This document shows positions 54,608 to 64,000 of a DNA stretch of 64,000 nucleotides, in pieces (position 1 is the first letter of the stretch; every line of letters starts with the position of its first letter). This DNA comes from Cryptomeria japonica. Taxonomy: Eukaryota > Streptophyta > Pinopsida > Cupressales > Cupressaceae. The notes under the pieces are model-generated. The model made no database searches. It was not told the origin of the DNA and saw only the letters and a list, made by a program, of their open reading frames with translations. The stretch spans positions 204,907,864 through 204,971,863 of the forward strand of contig NC_081409.1 of assembly GCF_030272615.1 (NCBI RefSeq), written 5' to 3'. Made by a program: the position numbers and the translations under genes.

Positions 54608-54879
54608 CTTGAATTATAGCTATTTCAATTTAAAACTCAAACAGACCTCTGAGAATTTAAACACCCGATGAAACCAATTCGAATTGTAACTTTCAAAATG
54701 AGTGCAGAACTTACTTGTTGCCTGAAGAAACTTGCTCTGCACAATGGTTCCTCTGCAAAATTCCTTGAAATGATACTAAAATTCTGTTGATGTGAGGCTT
54801 AATAGGGCAACAAAGAATTGAATTGCGACATTAATCCACATTGAATTAAAAAAAAAGCTCCAATGGACCACAAAGGAAA

Positions 54880-55870
54880 TTTCATTGTCGTGGCTTTTCA
54901 TTGTTTTGCGAAGATTAAAAACTATGCATTCGCTCAATTTTTACTCTTCATGGTGACCGCTAATCCTTTTCACTAATCGTATGAAGTCCTCAATGCTAAT
55001 GGTTTTTGCTATTTCGCGAAGTTTAAAAACCTTGCATATTCGTGCTGTGAAACAATGCTCATCATTGGATCTCTTTTGAGATGTGCAACCACTTGCCCCT
55101 TATTGATTGTCGGTTGTCCTTGATTGTCGGTCTTATGTGTCAGCCATTTATTCATCCAAGATTGCCACATTTTTTACTTAACCATGACAAATTACCTTTT
55201 TCCTTATTGATTTCCGGCATCCAACTGTTCTGCCACATCATCTGCCATGTAACAACTCATTTCACCATTTCACGAAAGGTAAATTTCATGTTACTTCTGG
55301 CTGCGAATCAACATGGGCCATCTGATCAACTCCAAGTTGATCGACCTTTAAAAATGAGGACTAGTCTATCTATCGGGCCCACCAAGCCTCCTTTTGCAGC
55401 TTCGCGAAAGATAAACTCCATGCTATTTTGCCCAGCGAAATAATGCAGACCGTCGGATCCTTTTCAAGATGCACCTTCTTTACTTTCCACGTCATCCTCA
55501 TGCTGGGCCCACTTCCCTTTCGCTGCTTGGTGAAAGATAAATTCCAAGCATCTTTCCATTACGAAACAATGTGAGCCATTGGATCAACCAGAAGATATCA
55601 TCCGTTAACCTTCATTCTTTAACCCACCAGCCAAGCCCGCCAATCTTTTCACTGTTTTGTGAAAGGTAAACTCCACACATTTCTTTCACGTGAAATAACG
55701 CCAACCGTTAGATCATCTTTGAGATGTGTGGTTTTTAACCAAGAGATCCACCTGCCTTTCGAGCCCACCACTCTCTTTTCACTACTTCGCGAAAGGTATA
55801 GTTCAAGCTATTTTCCTTTGCGAATTCATGCACACCATCGGATCTACCAGAACTTGCATGGTTTTTACGG
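54880..55870 (+). repeat. degenerate tandem array, unit about 126-132 bp
   Basis: The marker CTTCGCGAAAGGTAAACTCC and its variants recur at about 54913, 55016, 55273, 55405, 55531, 55660 and 55790; the last five are regularly spaced (132, 126, 129, 130). Each unit also has a GCGAAATAATG(C/T) block and a CCRTYGGATC block. Non-coding. Confidence 0.8.
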
Positions 55871-56074
55871 GACCCGACAAAGAACTATAAACTTAGGAAA
55901 AGGGCACAAAATAAAACATTAATAGAGACCTGCCTAAGGCAAAAAGTAAAGTGGGGACCCCTTCACGACGGATCGACCCTTCCACTTAAGTGGAAAAGTA
56001 ACATAGAAATAGAATGCGGGGATTCCAAGACATAAAAAGGGTAAATTTCAAAAACCCTAAACCTTCAGACAAAT

Positions 56075-56205
56075 AGTATGGATTGACTAACATGCGTGTT
56101 AGTTGCGCATTTTACACCATCGATTTTGTAGTTAACGGTTGCGATTGACTAACATGTCACTAACACGCTGTATGATAGGTCTATTTTGGAGCTAGAATGT
56201 TGCGG
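56075..56205 (+). repeat. complete ACTAAC module
   Basis: ATTGACTAACATGCGTGTTA, then TTTTACACCATCGATTTTG, GCGATTGACTAACATGTCAC and TATTTTGGAGCTAGAAT in the same order as the reverse complement of 46627-46775. Confidence 0.85.
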
Positions 56206-56299
56206 CCTCAGACCAATAACTCAAAGGTAAGATGAAGTGCTAAGCACAATTTTGCAAATTTTAGCAGACTATGGAACAAAATCACCAAAAGTCAAAACA

Positions 56300-56670
56300 G
56301 TAATAACAAGGAGTTCGTCGGGATAAGTTGTGTCGATAATGTGATGGTCTTAGTCGGAATACAGATTGGTATATTGAGATCATCAAGGTATCAGAGGGAC
56401 AAGAAATAAACTATGCCCACACCCGATGACTTAAGTAAAAGGAAACCAAAGCCAAATGCATCAGAGAGAGTTATGCCGATGGAGCGTTAAAAAAAAAGGC
56501 AAAGAGGAGACTGAAGTGTCCCTGAAGTGATTCCCATCATGATGAAATGAACCATCGGGATAAAGAAAAAATGGCTATTCCAAGACTCGATAAGTGGGTC
56601 GGGGTAGTTTGTTTCGATCAGAAAGAAAAAAGTGGTAAAGTAATAACAACCGATGGCAAAAATTTGAATC
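56300..56670 (+). repeat. TACCGATA-type repeat fragment
   Basis: It shares GTCGATAATGTG and TTGGTATATTGAGATCATC with 46150-46250, and several CCGATG and TCGGGATAA phrases. It directly follows an ACTAAC module, the same neighbourhood as at 46.3 kb in mirror order. Confidence 0.7.
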
Positions 56671-57011
56671 ATTAGGAGTGTCGCTGATTAGCCGTTGGAT
56701 TTCGTAATGAGAAGAACTGAGCGTGACAACATAGTTTCCATTAAATGCATAAATTGAGTACATTTGTTGCCGCACGAAGAAAATTTGTCAAAGATTGCAA
56801 ATATGTCCCAAATAGCCGGTATTGCAGAGCAACATTTCCCACAAAGTAATTAAAGAAAGATATTAAGTGCTTACTGAGAAAATTTCTGAGTTACAGACTA
56901 TAGAGTGAAATAATTTGCAGAAATGGAGGGTCGAGCTCAAAAGGAAAGTGAAAAGTTGTCGAAGTATCCAGTACCACAACAAAGAAATCAGGTAGAAAGC
57001 TGAATCAGGAC

Positions 57012-59759
57012 ATGATAGACCAAAAGGGATCTCTAGAAGCTAGGTCACATAGAGCTAAGACAAATTTGCCTATCCGCGAGCAGTTAGAGGACAAATACAG
57101 AGAGATTAGGGATATATTCACCACAGTGCAAGGGCACATGTTGTTCCTTTTCCATTACTTCCGCAGGGATCTCGACAAACTTGTAGTACCCAATGTGTTT
57201 GTGAACATTGATTTGTTGAAGCTTTTAGTAAGAAATTATAATGCAAACAAGCGATGCATTATGTTGCCTGATGGGACTGCTCTAGTGCATTTTGCAAAGG
57301 CTACAATTGAGGAAGTTTTTGCAATAGATTTGGAGGCAGAATTGCCTTTATCTTTTGTAGATTTGGAAGAAGAGTACAAGAAGATGGATACTACATACAA
57401 GGGCTGGAACCTCATTGTCCATAAAGTAGAGAAGGGGAGGCTAATAGAGGAAGAAGGTCCTCCATATGACATGACTATTTTTAAGAAGTATCTGCAATAT
57501 ACATATATGGCTTGTGGTCAGGTGGGAGGAGTTGAACTCCCGATGTGGCAAACATAGGACCACTTGTTCTAGTAGCATAAGTTCAAAGGCATGAGCCTAG
57601 GGCATTTGACTTCGCTTCTTACCTGGTAGACAGATTGCATGAAGGTTTCTTAAACCTGAAAGACAATCCAGACAAATATTTCAAGCACTACTCACTATTA
57701 ATGCACATCATTTTATTTTATGGGAGACTTAGAGGGTTATGGCCAGAAGAATTGAATGTGAATACAGTTGGGAAAGATGGAAAGAAGCAACCAATGCAAT
57801 TATGGGTTTCCCTTTGGGATTATAGGTTTGCGAGTTCTCATTACCTCAAATTTGAGGAGTTCTTTGTCAAACCAATTTTCTTGCTCTTTGGTGAGCCTCG
57901 GAAAGGATCATTTTCCCAAGAGGTTAAGAAGTTTCTTAGGCCTCATGAGCACCAAAATCCAAAGGTCAATCACAACTAGGGTGATTGGTACTCTTGCCAA
58001 CACTTCACTTTTGTTCGATGCTATGGATTTGAGGGTTATCCATATGTTCTCCCTAAGCCTGCACCAGATAGGATTTCCTTCTTGGAAATTGTAAGGGAGT
58101 TAAGTGTGTCTAATGCCAAATATTTCAGAGGAGCACACAAGCAATCTTTCCTCCTTGGTAGGCTTAACTTTCAGGATTTTAAAATTCTATCAACTAGGGC
58201 ATATGAGGCCATTGACAGGAAGCTCATGGATGAATACAATTTGTTTCAACACCTATCTAGAGCACACTATGATCCTAAGGGTTACATCCATTCAAGTAGG
58301 AAAAGACAGGATTCGGGAGACTATCTCCATGAGGAGGATGAATTTGAAGACATGTACAGGAATAAGGAGGTAGAAGAGGTTGCAGGAGTTATGGAGACCT
58401 TGGAGAAGAAGCTAGAGGAAAGAAGGCACAGACTACAAAACATGGAGGGAGAACCAGCCTAAAGTGATTCAGGGGAAAATGAAGTAGTCTCCAAGCTTCA
58501 TGCCCCTGAGAAGGAGAAGGATTCAGAGGCAGAGGATAGGCTTATTGTTGCTCTAAATGAAGAGATAGATGAAACAATGGCAGAACATGTTTCTTTTGTA
58601 TCTAATGATCAGTTCAATAAGTCTAAGGAATTCAAATCATTCCTATACCAAGGGTAAGAGATTGATAGAAGCAGTGCCAAATGTGACCCCTGAGAATGAA
58701 GCAGAAATGATGATGAGGTTGAAGAAAGACATTGACATAGAAGTTGAGACTATGACCCCGCAAAGGGGTAGGAAATTGCTAGTAGAGGCAGGAATAATTG
58801 TGTTTCCAGGATGGGACCTGAGTGCTTCATTTATTTTTGATTCTTTGTTACATTCAGATAATAAGGATATAAAGTTAAACATCCAAGGAGTGCAAGATAT
58901 TTTTATTGGATCAAGATATGATCCAAAGGAGGAAGAAATGTTATTGTGGGCCTTATATCCTCCTAATAAGAGGCCAAAAATCATTGATGTAGATAAAGCT
59001 TTTGGTCACATGATGACCTTGAAGGTTGGAGAAGTAGATCCTATAGTCACAGCTGACATGGGTATCAATATTTCAAAATTTAATAAGGCCCAAATGAAAC
59101 ATGAGATAGCAGAGAAGAATAAGTATAAGGCTTTGTATGAAGAGACCCTTAAGAGGAGTGGGCACCCTGTTCCCCAAATTATAGATTCAGGAGGCCAATG
59201 GAAGAAAAAAATTGAAAAGCTATCTTATGAACATAACAAGTTGAAAAAATAGATAAAGAGCATTAGGGCCGATACCGCTTGTGTGTTGCTAAGTAGGAGG
59301 TATGACAATATGGAGAAAGCATTGAACGAATTCTGGGGTGAATATCAGAGGAACATGGACAATATGATTTCACACACCAGAATTCGAGATAGACTCGACA
59401 TGATGTTAAAGGATGAAATGACCAAATAGAAAGTAAAAAAGAAGGTACAGGGTCTGCTTGTTACACATGACAGAGTTACAGAGGCATTGAAGTCTGAATT
59501 TGATGAATGCCAATAGATTGTTGAGCATGGGGTTCCCAGTTTAGTAGATGATGCAGGTGTGATCAAAGAGAGAACCGTATGGATCTCTAAGTGCGAGTCT
59601 ATGCTTAATGCAGCCCAAGCCATCACTAGAGTAGATGTCCTTGACATGAATGACACAACCGATCAGTTAGAAAAAAATTATGCGATTGAGAATGCAACCA
59701 AGGATGCTATCTTCAACGCTACAACATATAAGGATTCGGCCTACTTGGGGAATATTTAA
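57012..59759 (+). pseudogene. long ORF family member B, broken
   Basis: It is a paralogue of member A on the opposite strand. Matching blocks in order: LVVPNVFVNIDLLKLLVRNY; an acidic domain ending at 57557; then, after a frame change, HYSLLMHIILFYGRLRG; PMQLWVSLWDYRFASSHYLK; KKFLRPHEH; GFEGYPYVLPKPAPDRIS; and, after a second shift near 58650, ETMTPQRGRKLLVEAGIIVF and a coiled-coil end to TAA at about 59759. At least six stops and two frameshifts. Function unknown. Sequence between the blocks is much more diverged than the blocks themselves, which points to constraint on the blocks before decay. Confidence 0.55.
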
Positions 59760-61360
59760 AAATGTGGATGATGGCTAGATCGAAAGTCTTAGTGTGGTGT
59801 TTTAGTTTATGTAATGTAATTGATATCTTGGTTAGGTGTTTTAATTTTTGTTCAGTTAGTTGTTAAGATAATGAAAGGGTGTGTCCTTTCATTCCTATCT
59901 TTCAGCATTTGTATTTGTATTGAGTCATCTTGCGTAACAAAGGGAGTTTTTTTTTTTTTTTTGGGGGGGGGGGGTTTGGAACATCATTATTGTAAGGACT
60001 AAAAGTCATATGTATTAGGAAATTTAATAGGAAGCAGAAGTGTCATTTTGTGTAAGCAAATTGCAATGAAGTATCTCCAAGTGTAGCTTCTATGTACTGT
60101 CATTTCTCAGACATTAATATACAAGATTCACTGTTTCTACTTCAAATGTACTGATTACTTTCTTTGTTGATGAAACATGCTTTGTCTTCTTCATAAATCT
60201 GTTTAAGAATTTGCTGTAATGTGAATCACATTCTGTTACATTAAATGTGAGATTGGGTTCTTATTGTTTATGTGAGACATACTGACCATTATAGTGATTA
60301 TTCATATTGTCTCTTGAGTTGATAATGTTATCTGTCCACAAAGTATCATTATATTATGAGATAGAGGCACTGCTATGTTGTTAATTCTTTGAGATCCTGA
60401 TTTAATATGCATTAGGTCCTTGAGAGAGAAGTATTCTTCTGAAACCTTTTGAATTATTCTATTGCATATTTCTTGAATATCCTGAAACCATTTTATTTCC
60501 AAAATATAACAATCTTTGTACACAATTATCTTTTCATTCAATTTTCAATTTTTAAAAGCATTCAAATAAAAGCAGTCAGCAGCAACAGGAAATTATCTTG
60601 CAAAGAACTATCTTAATAAAGTTTAAATCCACTATAAATAACCTCTTTTGTGCTTGAGAGGAAGAGGCACATCCACTTGGGTTTAGTGGAGTCTAAAGTG
60701 CAGAGGGAATTGGTCTTCGACCATCCCTGTTCGTTGCCCAAGGCCGATTGCACTACTTGAGGGTTTGGCGAGTCTTTTTGTTTTCCAATTTGTGGTTTTG
60801 GGCACCAATAACTTGTTCGACCAAATGGAAGAGATGGGGAAATTAAGACCATGGTAAGGAGATTCATTATACCAAGTGAGGTGTTAGGAAACTATTTACC
60901 AATTTTTATGCATTTTCCACATTTTGAGGTGATGGTCCATATTTTGGATTAGGTGTTTTAATAATGGAATACTCAGAGCTCCACATGTGTGTTTGATAGT
61001 CATTTCAAGAATGATTGTCCCCTAGGTTGTTACTTCTCTCAAATCTGGCCTATGAGCCCTTGTAAGCCCAAAATAGCATAAATTTGCATTATGATCTAAA
61101 ATGACTTCTAAAGCCTCATTAGGCATTTAGGCATATCGGTTTAATGTTAAGAAGTCATGCTAGGAGGTTCAGTATAAGTAAAAATGCATAAAAGGGAAAA
61201 ATGCACATTTGAGCAAAAGTTGTCATTGTTGCTTGACAACTTTTTGCAACCAATGAAGTATTGGTTATGACCAAAATGACTAGAATAGAAACTCAATTAT
61301 GCTACAAGATTTTAATTTTATTTGTAGTCATATATATTGAAATGCTTGACTTTGATGTTA
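59760..61360. other. AT-rich region with a T16-G11 run, no gene supported
   Basis: A run of 16 T then 11 G lies at 59947-59973. A minus frame 60867-60613 (84 codons) has no motif. Otherwise nothing is recognised. Confidence 0.4.
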
Positions 61361-61364
61361 TACA

Positions 61365-61766
61365 ACAATTTCATGCACATAGAATCAAAAACATTTGTTT
61401 TTCATCATATATAATAAAATGTTAACAACAATTTCAAAACAGAGAAGATAAGAGTACCAGTTGGTGTCAACAATTTTTTTTTTGTCCACTAAAGCTATAT
61501 TTTATATTAATTCTGAAAATATTTACATTCTAAAACATCTGTTTGTAAAGGGTTTCGGGGCCCCTTCAAAACCTATTTTTTCCTTAATCAAAAACAATTT
61601 CATACACATACACTCAAAAACATTTGTTTTTTCACCATATATAATAAAATGTTAACAACAATTTCAAAATAGAGAAGATAAGAGTACCAGTTGGTGTCAA
61701 CAAATTTTTTTTTTGTCCGCTAAAGCTATATTTTATATTAATTCTGTAAATATTTACATTCTAAAA
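61365..61766 (+). repeat. two-copy direct repeat, unit about 170 bp, offset 230
   Basis: Units 61365-61535 and 61595-61766 share CATATATAATAAAATGTTAA, AGTACCAGTTGGTGTCAACA and TAAAGCTATATTTTATATT blocks with few changes. A 60-base GC-richer insert (GGGTTTCGGGGCCCC) lies between them. Confidence 0.88.
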
Positions 61767-61864
61767 GATAAACCTCGATGACTAGCTGACTAGACCATCA
61801 AAGTCAGTGGACGGTATACATAATGGTCCATACATAACACATTCAAAAACATTTTTAAAAAAAC

Positions 61865-62616
61865 ATGGTCCTTGCTTCAAAAAAGGTTGTATGTGCCATC
61901 TCGCTACGCCATGTGAACAATGACCGTGCCCTCTTCCACATCCAGCACTTCCATGTTCCTAACTTGGTTAATTTTTGTCTCCCTACTGGATCCTTCACCA
62001 AACTGCAACACATGACCCTTCTTAGTTGTTCTTCCACAAGGTCGACCTCATTGTTTTGTGCATACAGGAACTGTTCGTTGCACAAGTGCTCTATATTCCG
62101 ACCAAGGTCCCCATTTTGCCATCTCCACATGCACTTCCCAGACATCGACCGTCTCAAGGTATTACACAATACCATACATCTCAACCTGTGCTACACTTCT
62201 TCTGGCCTCTTTATAGAATGTCACACTCCAGAGCAAGAACGATCGCAAGGGAGGAGTGAATTCACTCACGTGAATCCATGCTCTACCCACACTTTCAAAG
62301 TCGTCCATGTCTCGTGCCAAACCTAATAAAGCTTCCATTCTGCCTAGCCATTCCTTGTTCATGCACTTGTTCATGATTTCTCTAACTTTCAGAACAGGTT
62401 AGAGCTCCACACACCATGCCATAAATAGAGAAAAATGTCCGCATTCGTTCTATACTTCCATCCACCATCTACGTACTCAGGCCCAAGGATCAACTTCACC
62501 GCAGACAGGAATGCGGTGTCTTCATAGATAAACAGGTCCATCAACCTATCATTGCTTATTCGTCCCCAAAATGAGACCTGTGTTTTGCTTGTTTCTAAAG
62601 AAAAGTTGGCCTCCAT
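61865..62616 (-). pseudogene. unidentified protein-coding remnant
   Basis: It begins after a possible acceptor with ATG at 62616 (MEANFSLETSKTQVSFWGRI), keeps one frame for 75 codons, then shifts near 62400 into MEALLGLARDMDDFESVGRA and WSVTFYKEARRSVAQVEMY, and ends in a stop-ridden continuation (VEMAKWGPWSEYRALVQRT). Codon composition and Trp content look coding, but I do not recognise the family. The plus-strand frame 61865-62326 is its mirror. Confidence 0.35.
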
Positions 62617-62924
62617 ATTTCAAATCGAGATACCTGTGATTCCAAAACAGACATGCAAATCTATCAGACTAACAACAACGTCTATAAATTATTTCAATTT
62701 TTATCAACCTATGCCTTAATTTTTTAGTGCTTTCTAATAACTAAGTTCATCTACCACATGTTCCATGTTATTCTACAATCTAAGTTTCTACACAATAGTC
62801 TGTGGACATTTTTGTACACTTACACATTTCCATATCATGCTATCCTCCGAAGACCTTGGATTCATATGATGCACACAGCTAATCAAAAGTTGCTTCGATT
62901 AACAAGGCACGTTATGTGCTTTCA

Positions 62925-63215
62925 CCCATGACTGCTCCAAAATGGTAGTACGCAATGACTAACATGCCTATTAGTCACACGTTTTAGACCATCGATTTTG
63001 TAATGAACAGGCAACGATTGACTAACACAATGCTAACATGCAACGATTGACTCACACAACGCTAACACGCTAACTGCGACTAACACACGTGTTAGTCAAT
63101 CTGTACTATCTTTTTGGAGCCATAATAGCCACGACTTGCGTTAGTGATAGGTTACTTAGTCGCAGCCGTTAATTACAAAATCGGTTATGTGTTCGGCCAC
63201 AGCTCCAAAACAGAC
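62925..63215. repeat. clustered ACTAAC modules in both orientations
   Basis: TGCTCCAAAATGG, AATGACTAACATGCCTATTA, ACCATCGATTTTGTAATGAA, GACTAACACACGTGTTAGTC, CTTTTTGGAGCCATAATAGC and, further on, an inverted GCTCCAAAACAGACA end. At least two modules overlap here, partly duplicated internally (CAACGATTGACT repeated). Confidence 0.8.
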
Positions 63216-64000
63216 ATTTTTTTGTTATTTTAGACTATTTATGTAATAAATAGTAAATCATAATAAAAAAGAAGACAAAAAACCTTGTGTAAAATTTATA
63301 TGGGTATTTCTACATATTTGTTTGAATCATTTAAAGATAATTTCAATATGTTAATCATCCAAGGACTAACACGTGTGTTAATTGTTAATCGCCCAAGGAC
63401 TAACATGTGTAATCGTGTGTTACTCAATGCATACAACGGAGTCCGCAAGGCCGAGGCTATTGCGTGACTAACAACACATGGAAATCCATCAAATAAGTGA
63501 CAAAACCGATAACAACGCATGGAAATCCAAGGTCGGACCTATCGGCATTACTCTTGCTGATTAAATTAATAAGGCAACGATGGTTACATTAGAGAAGTGG
63601 CAAAAGTATAATATTGTCTTGCTGATAACTGATGAGGCTATTGGTAAGACTCATACCGAAAAGCACAACAGTGGAAATGTTGCTAAATGTGAAGGTTGTA
63701 GTGAAAAGAAAGTCTGAATAGCTTCACCCAGAAATGACAGACCAAATAGACGCGGGCAACCTAACACCAATCACCCACCAAAACGGTAGTACAGAGAGAC
63801 TAACACACATTTTTGTCGCACGTTTTACCATAGCTTTTTGGAGCCAGCAAACATGCGTCCAACTCAATATCTAACCCTAACGCGAATAATATCAAACTAA
63901 AGCAAAACAAGAATAACCAAAAAAAAAAAAACAATAAAATTTTCGCACAACGTATAAACCAAAACATGCAAATTTTCCCACTGTATACAACTAGAAAAAA
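63216..64000. other. AT-rich end of the window with further module fragments
   Basis: AGGACTAACACGTGTGTTA-like fragments lie at about 63362 and 63394. A TACCGATA-type fragment lies at about 63530-63670, and another module piece at 63780-63850 (GACTAACACACATTTTTGTC, TTTTTGGAGCCAGCA). No gene seen. Confidence 0.55.

Noticed and set aside
59947-59973. T16-G11 run as a possible regulatory element
   Set aside because: Homopolymer runs of this length are prone to slippage and sequencing error; nothing around it suggests function.

Overview
The window looks like intergenic-rich nuclear DNA from a large-genome seed plant, most likely a gymnosperm such as a conifer. This is inferred from one compact plant-type gene with a spliceosomal intron set in tens of kilobases of decayed LTR retrotransposons, LINE and MULE remnants, minisatellites and dispersed repeats. 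There is no bacterial-style operon, CRISPR array, rRNA or tRNA gene that I can see. Species cannot be read from the sequence.

Layout. 0.7-3.5 kb: 5' part of a minus-strand Ty1/copia element (LTR, primer site, gag, start of protease). 4.3-7.9 kb: plus-strand LTR element with gag and protease but no polymerase. 7.9-8.9 kb: a short repeat and a LINE remnant. 10.86-12.95 kb: the one confident host gene, a two-exon L-gulonolactone oxidase-like gene on the minus strand with a TATA box. 14-17.6 kb: AT-rich DNA with an (AC)n microsatellite and scattered copies of a motif containing TTTTGGAGCCAGAATAGAC. 17.9-23.6 kb: a decayed multi-exon gene-like unit with three amplified coding repeats, a zinc-finger-like exon, a DUF8039-like exon and a coiled-coil end. 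24.4-26.0 kb: an array of GATTGACTAAC repeats. 26.7-27.9 kb: two small two-exon gene models on the minus strand. 27.97-35.74 kb: a minus-strand LTR element whose pol is absent and which carries a long second ORF. 35.7-36.9 kb: a MULE-type transposase pseudogene. 37.4-48.8 kb: TACCGATA-type repeats, interrupted at 38.15-45.96 kb by a young LTR element with 1,229-bp LTRs and an AGCAT target-site duplication. 49.3-50.8 kb: an isolated LTR. 51.0-54.6 kb (minus) and 57.0-59.8 kb (plus): two decayed copies of a ~1,200-residue protein gene, with a ~130-bp tandem array between them. 61.4-64 kb: a duplication, an unidentified pseudogene and more ACTAAC modules.

How it fits together. Apart from the oxidase gene, nearly everything is mobile or formerly mobile DNA. 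All three elements with both LTRs lack reverse transcriptase and integrase, so they must have relied on enzymes supplied elsewhere. Many broken frames are broken by TAG, TAA or TGA where CAG, CAA or CGA would fit, and the differences I counted between the LTRs of the youngest element are all transitions. Both fit decay of methylated, silenced DNA. The parts least explained by known families are the ACTAAC palindromic module, the TACCGATA family, the repeat-rich 17.9-23.6 kb gene and the ~1,200-residue ORF family.
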